DNA from: Cellulomonas fimi ATCC 484
GTDB lineage: Bacteria > Actinomycetota > Actinomycetes > Actinomycetales > Cellulomonadaceae
Reading direction: 5' to 3'
DNA: 64,000 bases
Assembly: GCF_000212695.1 (NCBI RefSeq)
Contig: NC_015514.1
Span: forward strand, 3,720,001 to 3,784,000
In this document: positions 7,780-16,116 of the stretch, one piece after another
Layout: every line of letters starts with the position of its first letter
How positions within the stretch are numbered: the first letter of the stretch is position 1
The notes under the pieces: generated by a model
What the model was told of the DNA's origin: nothing
Database searches by the model: none
What the model saw: the letters and a program-made list of their open reading frames with translations, nothing else
Position numbers and translations under genes: made by a program

Positions 7780-9399
7780 TCAGCGCAGCGTCCACCGCTG
7801 CGCCCCCGTGCCGTTGCAGTCGTAGATCTGGACCTGCGTCCCCGCGGTCGACGACCCGCTCGGGATGTCGAGGCACCGGCCCGACTGCGGGTTGCGGTAG
7901 GCACCGCCCGTCTGCGGGACCCAGACCTGCGCCCCGGTGCTGTTGCAGTCCCACAGCTGCACCTTCGTGCCGTTCGCCGTGCCGCCGCCCGCGATGTCGA
8001 GGCACTTGCCCTGCACGCGCAGGGTGCTGCCCGCCTCGACGAACGACCACTGCTGCGCGACCGTGCCGTTGCAGCCCCAGATCTGGATCTTGTTGCCGTT
8101 GGTCGTGCCCCGGTTGTCGTTGTCCAGGCACATGCCGTTGGCGTTGACGAGCGCGCCGGCGGTCGCGCCGCCGCCGCCACCGCCGCCACCGCCGGTGCCG
8201 CCGCCCGTGAACGGGCTGAGGACCAGACCGGCGGAGCGCGGGTCGCCGTCGTGGACCAGCGACTCGAACGCGCCCACGTCGTCGAACGCGAACGCGTACG
8301 CCTTGCCGTCCGCCATGGCCGCGTGGATCGCCTTGGCGTACTGGTTGGTCGGGCTGCTGCGGTAGAACTCCGCGGCGTTCGTGCTGGGCTGAGTGTCGAC
8401 CGTGCCGAGGGTGCCGCGGTTGAGGGCCGCGCACAGGGTCCGGGCGATCGGCCCGACGACCTGGTCGTTCGGTGCGTGCAGGGCGCCGTCACAGCCCCAC
8501 ACGTCGGCGCTGCTCGGCTTGCTGAAGGACGCCACCTGCGCGCCGGAGGCGTTGGTGAAGCGCATGACGTCGCCGCTCGTGCGGCCGTAGTACCGCAGGC
8601 TCGGCTGGTCGGAGAACGGCGTCACCGTGAGCGTCCTGGTGGTGTACGCGTTCCACGCCGACGTGATGTACGGGTCGAGGTACGTGGTGCTGAGCAGGCC
8701 GGCCGCCGCCGCCTTGCCCGGCGCGAGGACCCGCAGCACCGTGCCGTCGGCGCGGGTGACGACGCTGCCGGACCAGCCGGGCTGCGCCTTGAGCGCGTCG
8801 ATCACCTGGTCCCGACCGTTGGCGACCACGTCGCCCGTGCGCCTCGTGACGCCGCTCGCGCCCGTGACGGTCACGGCGTGCGGGATCGCGAACATGTCGA
8901 CCTGCGAGCTGTTGAGCCACAGCCCGGAGTCGTTGTAGGTGAGCTCGCTCCAGTCGAAGAGCACGTCGTGGCTCGCGTCGCCGCCGGCCCAGGGCGCGGG
9001 CTGCACGAGCCCGTCGGGCGTGAGGAAGAACGGCAGCTTGGCGCCCATCGAGAAGTAGACGCGGCCCGAGAACCCGCGCGGGACGTTGATCGTCTTCGTG
9101 CCGCCGTTCGCCGGGCCGGCGATGGAGACGTCGGGGGCGGGCGACGGCGGGTTCGAGCCGGCGGGCCACGGCGTGAAGGTGCCGGCGGCGTTCACGTAGC
9201 CGAGGCGGCCCGTCGCGAGGTCGGTGCCCAGCACGTACAGGTGGACGGTGTCGCCGCGCCCGGTGCTGTTGGTGACCGTGACGGGCAGGACCGACGGGCC
9301 GACGGCCTGGGCCGCGGTGGTGCCGGTGAGGACGAGCGGGACGGCGAGGGCCGCTGCGGCGAGGATGCCGAGGAGCGCTCTGGGTGTGCCGATGCGCAT
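7780..9399 (-). CDS. Secreted GH64 endo-beta-1,3-glucanase with C-terminal ricin-B lectin (CBM13)
   Basis: Extracellular enzyme predicted to cut beta-1,3-glucans (laminarin, fungal wall glucan) into short oligosaccharides; GH64 members typically release laminaripentaose. The 539 residues comprise a Sec signal peptide (about 1-32, ending TAAQA), a thaumatin-like GH64 domain (about 35-390), a poly-Gly linker (about 395-412) and a beta-trefoil with three QxW motifs (QQWSF, QVWVP, QRWTL). Candidate catalytic acids are E152 in DWSELTY and D168 in SQVDMF, matching the family pattern. ATG at 9399 follows GGAAGG. It is monocistronic, with its own terminator at 7702-7737. Confidence 0.95.
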   Translation of the reverse strand: MRIGTPRALLGILAAAALAVPLVLTGTTAAQAVGPSVLPVTVTNSTGRGDTVHLYVLGTDLATGRLGYVNAAGTFTPWPAGSNPPSPAPDVSIAGPANGGTKTINVPRGFSGRVYFSMGAKLPFFLTPDGLVQPAPWAGGDASHDVLFDWSELTYNDSGLWLNSSQVDMFAIPHAVTVTGASGVTRRTGDVVANGRDQVIDALKAQPGWSGSVVTRADGTVLRVLAPGKAAAAGLLSTTYLDPYITSAWNAYTTRTLTVTPFSDQPSLRYYGRTSGDVMRFTNASGAQVASFSKPSSADVWGCDGALHAPNDQVVGPIARTLCAALNRGTLGTVDTQPSTNAAEFYRSSPTNQYAKAIHAAMADGKAYAFAFDDVGAFESLVHDGDPRSAGLVLSPFTGGGTGGGGGGGGGATAGALVNANGMCLDNDNRGTTNGNKIQIWGCNGTVAQQWSFVEAGSTLRVQGKCLDIAGGGTANGTKVQLWDCNSTGAQVWVPQTGGAYRNPQSGRCLDIPSGSSTAGTQVQIYDCNGTGAQRWTLR

Positions 9400-9855
9400 C
9401 TGTGAACCTTCCGGGGGTGGCCGGTGGGACGCCCGTCCGGTCCGTGGAGGCGGACCGGGAGGACGATGACACGTGTCACTCGGCCGACGCGGACCCCGGG
9501 CGGTTCCGGGATCGGTGCGGTGCGCGAGGGAGAGGCGGGACGGTCCCTGTCGCGACGCTCGCAGGGAGCGCCCGCGACCACGTGCCTCCGCGCCGGCGAC
9601 GGTCGCCGTGCGCGGTCTGGTGCGTCCCCGCGTCGACGGGCGGCGGTGCCCGACGACCACGGGTGGGGCGGTACGTGCCACGCCGCCGACGAGCCCGACC
9701 GGCACCCCCTTCGGTTACTGACAGACAAGTAAGCGGCGATGACGGCAGTCATCCTGGCGGTCACACGCGGGATCGGTCAAGGCAGGGCGATCCGCCCACG
9801 CGCCCGGCTCCGCACGCCTCGGGGGCCGCCGACGACCGCCGGGCGCGGTCGCGGG
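9400..9855. other. Non-coding stretch upstream of the GH64 gene, with two small palindromes
   Basis: No convincing gene is present. Near its distal side an AT-rich 18-base element TTACTGACAGACAAGTAA (9715-9732) has TTACT/AGTAA arms, and seven bases on lies ATGACGGCAGTCAT (9739-9752) with ATGAC/GTCAT arms. They stand out from the surrounding GC and could be an operator for the GH64 gene 315 bases away, or for the end of the neighbouring lipoprotein unit. Confidence 0.45.
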
Positions 9856-10785
9856 TCAGTCCGGCGGCCACCCGCACGACGCGCCGACCAGGTCGTACAC
9901 CGCCCCACGCAGCTCGTCCGACGACGGCACGTAGAACACCGCCTGATCGACCCCGTCCACGCGCGCGTGCACCCCGAAGAACGTCCCCCGCTTGTCCTCC
10001 GCGACCGCGTGCGGGTCGCACCGGCTCGGCACGGCCGGCAGCACCACGGTGGTCGGCCCGTCGAGCGCCGCCGTGTCGACCGCGACGGGCCAGTCGTTGC
10101 CCAGGTCCGCGGGGATCACCAGGTTCGTCCGGTCCACCTGCCACACCTCGACGCGCGGCCCGCCCGGGACCGGCTCGACGTGCAGCACCAGGCTCCCGAC
10201 GACCACGCCCTCCACCGTCGACCGGGGCAGCGCGTCGTCGAGCCGGAGCCGCGCCCCGGCCGCGACCGCGAGCGCCGCGCAGTCCTCCCCGTGGATCCGC
10301 GCGAGGTGCCCCTGCGGGTCCTCCGGCACGGCGACCACCGTCCCCGCACGCCCCCGCTCGTCGACCACGTCGAGCTCCACCTGCACCCGCCCACCGGAGC
10401 CCGCGGCCCCCGAGCCCGGCCCGCAGACGGGGTCGCCGAGTGCGACGGACAGGTCCCGGTCGACGCCCGCCCGCACCTCGCGCCCCTTCTCGCTGGTGGC
10501 GGGCCCGTCCACCGTCGGCGAGCGCACGGTGGCGCTGCGGACGGTGACGTCCTCCGTGCCCGTGTTCGCGACGCGCACCTGCACCACGCGCCGCCCCCAG
10601 TCGGCCCGCGACTGCCGGATCTCGACCGCGAGCGCCCCGGCGACGGACCCGGGCAGCGCCGCGGCGGACGCGCTCGACCCGACCGCGGACGGCGAGCCCA
10701 CGCCCGCGCGCGCGCCACCCCCGGCCGACGTGCACGCGGCCAGCACGAGCACCCCCGCGCCGACCGCACCCCGCATCCACCTCAC
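9856..10785 (-). CDS. Hypothetical secreted lipoprotein
   Basis: A 309-residue exported lipoprotein of unknown role. The signal peptide is short (MRGAVGAGVLVLAAC, lipobox LAAC) and a Gly/Ser/Ala tether follows. The body looks like beta-sandwich repeats (VQVRVANTGTEDVTVRSATV and similar strands), with conserved-looking Cys pairs including a C-terminal VGASCGWPPD. I prefer GTG at 10785 because GGAGG lies eight bases upstream; ATG at 10776 is the alternative. No partner genes. Confidence 0.75.
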   Translation of the reverse strand: MRWMRGAVGAGVLVLAACTSAGGGARAGVGSPSAVGSSASAAALPGSVAGALAVEIRQSRADWGRRVVQVRVANTGTEDVTVRSATVRSPTVDGPATSEKGREVRAGVDRDLSVALGDPVCGPGSGAAGSGGRVQVELDVVDERGRAGTVVAVPEDPQGHLARIHGEDCAALAVAAGARLRLDDALPRSTVEGVVVGSLVLHVEPVPGGPRVEVWQVDRTNLVIPADLGNDWPVAVDTAALDGPTTVVLPAVPSRCDPHAVAEDKRGTFFGVHARVDGVDQAVFYVPSSDELRGAVYDLVGASCGWPPD

Positions 10786-10870
10786 CCGGCGATCCTCCCC
10801 ACCCGACCCCCACGGCACCACCCCCCGATCTCGCCGCCCTCGCCCGCGTGACGGGGCGGGTCGGCTGGGG

Positions 10871-12019
10871 TCAGGTGGCGTGGGTCCAGGGGGCGCCCAG
10901 GGCCGTGAACGTGCGGGCCTCGGTGGCCACCCGCTCGCACCAGCCCTCGACGTCGGTCACGACGGGCCACGCGTCGGCGCCCTCACCACGCCACGTCACG
11001 TGCTCGGGTGCGACGGGGGCGGGGTCGGGCGCGGTGCGGACGGCCTCGAGGACGCGCATGAAGGCGCCCGTGTCGGCGACGTCGCAGCGCAGCGCGCCCC
11101 CGGAGCGGCGTGCGTCGAGGAGCTGCGCGAGCAGGTCGACGCGGGAGGTGCTGATCCGGCGGGTGCCGCGCGCCGAGCGCACCTCGACGGCGTCCTGCTC
11201 GTAGAACAGGGTGAGCGACCCGTGGGTGCCCTGGACGAGGACGCGGGCGGGGGTCCGCTCGGGTGCGCACAGGGTGAGCCCGGCGGCGACGCGCAGGCCG
11301 GAGCGGGTGCCGACGACGACGGCGGAGGTGTCGTCGGCCTCGATGGGGTGCGCGTGGAACAGGTCGACGTCGACGTCGGTGACGTCGTCGACGGTGCGCG
11401 CGCCGGCGACGAGCAGCGCGGTCGCGACGGCGTGCGCGAGGGGGTTGGTGACGACGCCGTCGACGACCTCGACGCCGTCGAGCGCGCGCCGCCCGGCCCA
11501 GGCCGCGCGCCGGTAGTAGGCGGCGGTCCGCACCCAGGTGCCGACGGCGCCGACGCCGACGACGTCACCGAGCTCGCCGGACGCGACGATCCGCACGACC
11601 TCGTCGACGGCGCCGGACCCGAACGTCTGGAACCCGACCTGGCACCGCCGCCCGGTCTCGGCGACGACGGCGAGCAGCGCGGCGTGCTCGGCGAGGGACG
11701 CGGCGGTCGGCTTCTCCAGGAGCACGTCGCACCCGGCGCGCAGCGCGGCGGAGGCGAGGGGCAGGTGCGTGGGGATGGGCGTGGACAGGACGACGACGTC
11801 GGGGCGCTGCACGGCGAGCAGCTCGTCGAGCGACCCGAACCAGGGTGTGCCGGGCGGCACGTCGGGAGCACCGTCGACGGGTCGCGGGTCGACGACCGCG
11901 GAGAGGAGCGCGCGCCGCTCGGACGCGAGCGCGGCGACGCGCCGCACGTGGCTCGCGCCGTGGCCGTGCACCCCGACGACGGCGACGCGCGCGAGGTCGA
12001 CGGCGGCGGGTGCGGTCAC
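10871..12019 (-). CDS. Gfo/Idh/MocA family NAD(P)-dependent oxidoreductase
   Basis: Sugar or inositol dehydrogenase-like enzyme, 382 residues. The N-terminal Rossmann fold reads VAVVGVHGHGASHVRRVAAL (an unusual His-containing variant of GxGxxG), followed by VVVLSTPIPTHLPLASAAL and the family EKP motif (CDVLLEKPTAAS). The C-terminal alpha/beta domain carries VDGVVTNPLAHAVATALL with the catalytic-type His. GTG at 12019 overlaps the stop of the LacI-DUF6807 gene (GTGA), so the two are one transcript. Enzymes of this family repeatedly travel with DUF6807 proteins and sugar importers, suggesting oxidation of the imported sugar. Confidence 0.9.
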   Translation of the reverse strand: MTAPAAVDLARVAVVGVHGHGASHVRRVAALASERRALLSAVVDPRPVDGAPDVPPGTPWFGSLDELLAVQRPDVVVLSTPIPTHLPLASAALRAGCDVLLEKPTAASLAEHAALLAVVAETGRRCQVGFQTFGSGAVDEVVRIVASGELGDVVGVGAVGTWVRTAAYYRRAAWAGRRALDGVEVVDGVVTNPLAHAVATALLVAGARTVDDVTDVDVDLFHAHPIEADDTSAVVVGTRSGLRVAAGLTLCAPERTPARVLVQGTHGSLTLFYEQDAVEVRSARGTRRISTSRVDLLAQLLDARRSGGALRCDVADTGAFMRVLEAVRTAPDPAPVAPEHVTWRGEGADAWPVVTDVEGWCERVATEARTFTALGAPWTHAT

Positions 12020-13983
12020 GCCCACACCTGCGCGGCGAGGTCGGCGGCCTCGTCGTCGGTGAGCGCCCGGTCGACGACGACGGCGGCGAGCCCGGCCCGC
12101 AGGACGTCCCCGGCGGCGACCTCGACGGGCGCGTCCCAGGCGAGCGCGGGCCCGGCGCCGACGTACTCGGCGACCCGCACGAACCAGGGCCGCACCTCGT
12201 CGGGCCCCTGCACGAGCAGGAGCGTCGTGGTCGCGGCCTCGCGGCGCTGCACGAACGCGAGCCACGGCGACCGGCTGCCGTGCACGGCCTCCTCGCCGAC
12301 GAGCCCCGCCCCGAGGACGGTCGTGACGTCGGCGGACGGCAGCCGCCAGAACAGCCCGCCGTACCCGGCGCCGGGGCGGCCGTTGACGGCGGGGCTCTCG
12401 ACCCGCAGGGGGCCGTGCTCGGCGCGCAGCTCGCTGGTCCAGCGCAGCGACCAGCCACGCTCGTCGGGCAGGGCCGCGGCGCGCAGCCGCCGGTCCTCGC
12501 GCAGCAGCGGGCGGTCACGCTCGTCGCGCCAGAGGACGTCGTCGACGAGCGTGGCGCCGTCGTCGTCGACGTGCACGCCGGTGGAGACCTGGCGGCCGTG
12601 GTTCGGCAGGAGGGTCGGGCCCTCGTCGCGCAGGAAGGTGCGGCCGCCCCAGTAGGAGGTGCCGTTGACGACGGGCACGGCGACGGACATGCCGTAGTGG
12701 TGCCGGTGGTCGGCGGGGCTGGTCTGGGTGAGCGCCGTGCCGGCGGCGGTGTGCACGGGGTGCAGGAACGGGCGGGGCGAGTGCACGGGCGGCAGGGTGT
12801 CGCCGGGCTCGTAGCGCGCGAGGGGCAGCGCGGCTGCGGGACGGGCGCCGGTGCGGACGGTGGCCGACAGGACGTGCGAGCGCCCGTCGGCGCTCCAGCG
12901 CGGCGCGGACTGCACGTGCGGCTCGCCCGGGCGGTCGGTGGCGGGCCGGGTGCTGCGGCGCAGCCGGACCGCGGGCGGCACGGGTCCGGTGCTGGCGCGG
13001 ACGGCGAGCAGCGGGCGGATGAGGGGCGGCGTCGGGTCGATGGCGTCGCCGGCGGCGGACCGCCGCAGGTGCTCCCACGCGAGCCGGCCGAGCTCGACCT
13101 GCGGGACGGTCGCGGTGGTGAGCGACGGGGTCGCGAACCGGGCGAGCTCGATGTCGTCGAAGCCGGTGATGGAGATGTCCCCGGGGACGGCGACGCCGAG
13201 CTCGTTGAGCCGTGCGAGCAGGCCGAACGCGACGAGGTCGTTGTAGGCGACGACGGCGGTCGCGCGCGAGGCGAGCACGTCCTGCGCGGCGGCGTACCCG
13301 GAGTCGACGGACGAGCCGGCGGGCATCTCGGACAGCCGCAGGTCCTCGCGGCGGGCGGCGGCGACGCGCAGCGCCTCGAGCCGGGCACCGTGCGACGCGC
13401 TCCCGGCGGGCCCGGCGAGGTAGAGCAGGTGCCGGTGCCCGAGCCGGGCGAGGTGGTCGACGATCTGCTCGATGCCGTCGGCGTAGTCGATGCCGAGCGT
13501 GGGCGTCACGCCGTCGGGCGCACGGTTGACGACGACGACGGGCTGGATCTCGGGGAGCAGCGCGCGCAGGGTCGTCTCGGGCATGCGCGGGGAGACGAGG
13601 ACGACGGCGTCGCACCGCAGCCGCGCGTCGAGCGCGATCTTCTCCTCGTCGGCGGTGTCCTCGGCGGTGTCGGCGACGAGGACCCGGTACCCGCTGTCGG
13701 CGGCCGCGGACGCGACCCCGCGCAGCACCTGCTGGAACATCGGGTTGGCGAGGTCGGGCACGACGACGGCGACCGTCTCGGTGCGCCCGAGCGAGAGGCT
13801 CCGCGCGACGTTGCTCGGCCGGTAGTGCAGCTGGTCGGCGACCTCCCGCACGCGCGTGGCGAGCTCGGCGTCGACGGTCGTGCGGCCGTTCATCACGCGC
13901 GACACGGTCGCGCGGGAGACGCCGGCGATGCGCGCGACCTCCGCGATGGTCGGCGCGCTGCGCGCCCACCCGTTCTGCGTCAC
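12016..13983 (-). CDS. LacI-family regulator fused to a DUF6807 (PmoA-like) domain
   Basis: A 655-residue two-part protein. Residues about 10-60 are a LacI helix-turn-helix with TIAEVARIAGVSRATVSRVM and the hinge helix NVARSLSLGR; about 65-340 form the periplasmic-binding-protein-like effector domain (VAVVVPDLANPMFQQVL, ending GFDDIELARFATPSLTT). After a short linker, about 372-655 match DUF6807, usually a free-standing protein, with HHYGMSVAVPVVNGTSYWGG and AGYGGLFWRLP. GTG at 13983 follows GGAGGG. It faces a sugar importer operon and probably represses it and itself through the GAAACCGG-type operators. The role of the fused domain is unknown. Confidence 0.9.
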   Translation of the reverse strand: MTQNGWARSAPTIAEVARIAGVSRATVSRVMNGRTTVDAELATRVREVADQLHYRPSNVARSLSLGRTETVAVVVPDLANPMFQQVLRGVASAAADSGYRVLVADTAEDTADEEKIALDARLRCDAVVLVSPRMPETTLRALLPEIQPVVVVNRAPDGVTPTLGIDYADGIEQIVDHLARLGHRHLLYLAGPAGSASHGARLEALRVAAARREDLRLSEMPAGSSVDSGYAAAQDVLASRATAVVAYNDLVAFGLLARLNELGVAVPGDISITGFDDIELARFATPSLTTATVPQVELGRLAWEHLRRSAAGDAIDPTPPLIRPLLAVRASTGPVPPAVRLRRSTRPATDRPGEPHVQSAPRWSADGRSHVLSATVRTGARPAAALPLARYEPGDTLPPVHSPRPFLHPVHTAAGTALTQTSPADHRHHYGMSVAVPVVNGTSYWGGRTFLRDEGPTLLPNHGRQVSTGVHVDDDGATLVDDVLWRDERDRPLLREDRRLRAAALPDERGWSLRWTSELRAEHGPLRVESPAVNGRPGAGYGGLFWRLPSADVTTVLGAGLVGEEAVHGSRSPWLAFVQRREAATTTLLLVQGPDEVRPWFVRVAEYVGAGPALAWDAPVEVAAGDVLRAGLAAVVVDRALTDDEAADLAAQVWA

Positions 13984-14086
13984 TGCAGCCCTCCAGCGGG
14001 TCGTGATCCTGGCGACCGGCGGATGCGGTGGCAGCTCGCACTGACCTCGGCGTCCGGTACGGTTCGTCGCCGAACATACACCACCA

Positions 14087-14146
14087 GAAACCGGTTCCCA
14101 ATGCCCTTGGCCGGTGCTACGGTACCGAGTCGGGAACCGGTTTCCC
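14087..14146 (+). promoter_or_regulatory. Two LacI operators and promoter in the divergent sugar regulon
   Basis: GAAACCGGTTCCC (14087-14099) and GGGAACCGGTTTCCC (14132-14146) are near-identical dyads in opposite orientation, 33 bases apart edge to edge. Between them, TTCCCA (14095-14100) and TACGGT (14118-14123), spaced 17 bases, could be the -35 and -10 for the importer operon starting at 14181; the second site covers the probable transcription start. They lie 104 bases from the LacI gene start, so both directions could be controlled. Confidence 0.8.
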
Positions 14147-14180
14147 GCGCAACGCCGATCGACAACGAGGTGATCGACGC

Positions 14181-15125
14181 ATGTCGGTAGTGAGTGAGTT
14201 CCGGCGGACGGCCGGACGACGACGCACCCCGGGCGCAGCCCGCACGGGGACCAGGCGAGGGGACGGCAAGGCCGCCGCGGTGTTCCTCGCGCCGTGGTTC
14301 CTCGGGCTCGGCCTCATCACGGTCGGGCCCATGCTCGCGTCGGCGTACCTGTCGTTCACCGACTACAGCCTGCTGCGCCCGCCGGAGTGGATCGGCCTGG
14401 ACAACTACACCCGGCTGTTCCAGGACACGCGGCTGCTCAACTCGCTCAAGGTGACGTTCACGTACGTGCTGACCGCGGTGCCGCTGCAGCTCGTCGTGGC
14501 CCTCGCGCTGGCGATGCTGCTCGACCGCGGCCTGCGCGGGCTCGCGTTCTACCGGTCGGTGTTCTACCTGCCGTCGCTGCTCGGCGGCTCGGTCGCCGTC
14601 GCGATCCTGTGGCGCCAGGTGTTCGGCGCCGAGGGCCTGGTGAACGCGTTCCTGGGGCTGTTCGGCATCGAGGGCAAGGGCTGGGTGTCCGACCCGGACA
14701 CCGCGCTGTGGACGCTCGTCGTCCTGCACGTCTGGACGTTCGGCGCCCCGATGATCATCTTCCTCGCCGGCCTGCGGCAGATCCCGGAGATGTACTACGA
14801 GGCCGCCGCGATCGACGGCGCGGGCAAGGTGCGGCAGTTCCGCAGCATCACCGTCCCGCTGCTCACGCCGATCATCTTCTTCAACCTCGTCCTGCAGGTC
14901 ATCGGCGCGTTCCAGAGCTTCACGCAGGCGTTCGTCGTCTCCGGCGGGACCGGCGGTCCGGCCGACTCGACGATGTTCTACACGCTCTACCTGTACCAGA
15001 AGGGCTTCACGGCCTTCCAGATGGGCTACGCGTCAGCGATGGCGTGGCTGCTCCTGCTCATCGTCGCCGCGATGACGGCCATCAACTTCCTCGCCTCCAA
15101 GTATTGGGTCTTCTACAGTGACTGA
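14181..15125 (+). CDS. Carbohydrate ABC transporter permease (MalF type)
   Basis: First gene of the LacI-controlled importer, 314 residues. Basic N-terminus (RRTAGRRRTPG), six predicted helices beginning VFLAPWFLGLGLITVGPMLA, and EAA loop EAAAIDGAGKVRQFRS. ATG at 14181 has GAGG nine bases before it; upstream in-frame codons cover the promoter and operators and are discarded. It overlaps the next permease by eight bases. It closely resembles the permease at 623-1579 (shared GGTGGPA and FYTLYLYQ segments), indicating two related sugar importers. Confidence 0.95.
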   Translation: MSVVSEFRRTAGRRRTPGAARTGTRRGDGKAAAVFLAPWFLGLGLITVGPMLASAYLSFTDYSLLRPPEWIGLDNYTRLFQDTRLLNSLKVTFTYVLTAVPLQLVVALALAMLLDRGLRGLAFYRSVFYLPSLLGGSVAVAILWRQVFGAEGLVNAFLGLFGIEGKGWVSDPDTALWTLVVLHVWTFGAPMIIFLAGLRQIPEMYYEAAAIDGAGKVRQFRSITVPLLTPIIFFNLVLQVIGAFQSFTQAFVVSGGTGGPADSTMFYTLYLYQKGFTAFQMGYASAMAWLLLLIVAAMTAINFLASKYWVFYSD

Positions 15126-16053
15126 CCTCCAGATGCGCCCCGACCCCGCGGCCGGCGTGCACGCCAGCCGGGCAGACGCGCGGCACGGCAAGCCCACGCC
15201 CGTCGAGCACCACCGCTCCCCCTGGCCCGCGCGCTGGCGCGCGTTCGTCAAGCACGTCGGCCTGATCACGCTCGCGCTGATCATGCTGTACCCGCTGGTG
15301 TGGCTCCTGGTGAGCTCCCTCAAGCCGAGCGAGCTGATCTTCCGCGACGTCTCGATCATCCCGACGGAGATCGACACCACGAACTACACCGCGGGCTGGA
15401 CGGCGCTGCAGTACCCGTTCAGCCGGTACCTCATGAACTCCGCGCTCATCGTGCTGGGCTCGCTGGTCGGCAACCTCGTGAGCTGCTCGATGGCGGCCTA
15501 CGCGTTCGCGCGGCTCGAGTTCCGCGGCCGGCAGCTGTGGTTCGCGATCATGCTCATGTCGATCATGCTGCCGATCCACGTGATCATCGTCCCGCAGTAC
15601 GTGCTGTTCTCCCGGCTGGACTGGATCAACACGTTCCTGCCGCTGATCGTGCCGAAGCTGCTGGCCACGGACGCGTTCTTCATCTTCCTCATGGTCCAGT
15701 TCTTCCGCGGGATCCCCAAGGAGCTGGACGAGGCCGCCCGCCTGGACGGCTGCGGGCACGGGCGCATCTACCTGCGGATCATGCTGCCGCTGTCGATGCC
15801 GGCCCTCGCGACGACCGCGATCTTCACGTTCATCTGGACGTGGAACGACTTCTTCAGCCAGCTCATCTTCCTCACGCGGCCCGACATGTACACGGCACCC
15901 GTCGCGCTGCGGACCTTCATCGACTCCACGGGCCAGAGCTCGTGGGGACCGATGTTCGCGATGTCGATCGTCTCCCTCCTGCCCGTCTTCCTCGCCTTCC
16001 TCTTCGGCCAGAAGTACCTGGTCAAGGGCATCGCGACGACGGGCATCAAGTAG
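15118..16053 (+). CDS. Carbohydrate ABC transporter permease (MalG type)
   Basis: Second membrane subunit, 311 residues, with six helices from VGLITLALIMLYPLVWLL and the EAA loop EAARLDGCGHGRIYLRI that contacts the ATPase. GTG at 15118 lies inside the end of the preceding gene (8-base overlap), so expression is coupled. The partner binding protein starts 64 bases downstream. No ATPase gene is found, so a shared MsiK-type ATPase is likely. Confidence 0.95.
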   Translation: MTDLQMRPDPAAGVHASRADARHGKPTPVEHHRSPWPARWRAFVKHVGLITLALIMLYPLVWLLVSSLKPSELIFRDVSIIPTEIDTTNYTAGWTALQYPFSRYLMNSALIVLGSLVGNLVSCSMAAYAFARLEFRGRQLWFAIMLMSIMLPIHVIIVPQYVLFSRLDWINTFLPLIVPKLLATDAFFIFLMVQFFRGIPKELDEAARLDGCGHGRIYLRIMLPLSMPALATTAIFTFIWTWNDFFSQLIFLTRPDMYTAPVALRTFIDSTGQSSWGPMFAMSIVSLLPVFLAFLFGQKYLVKGIATTGIK

Positions 16054-16116
16054 CACCCGGGCTCGTTCCCGGCCGCAGTGACCAGCACACCGACGTCCTC
16101 GTCACGAAGGAGAACC

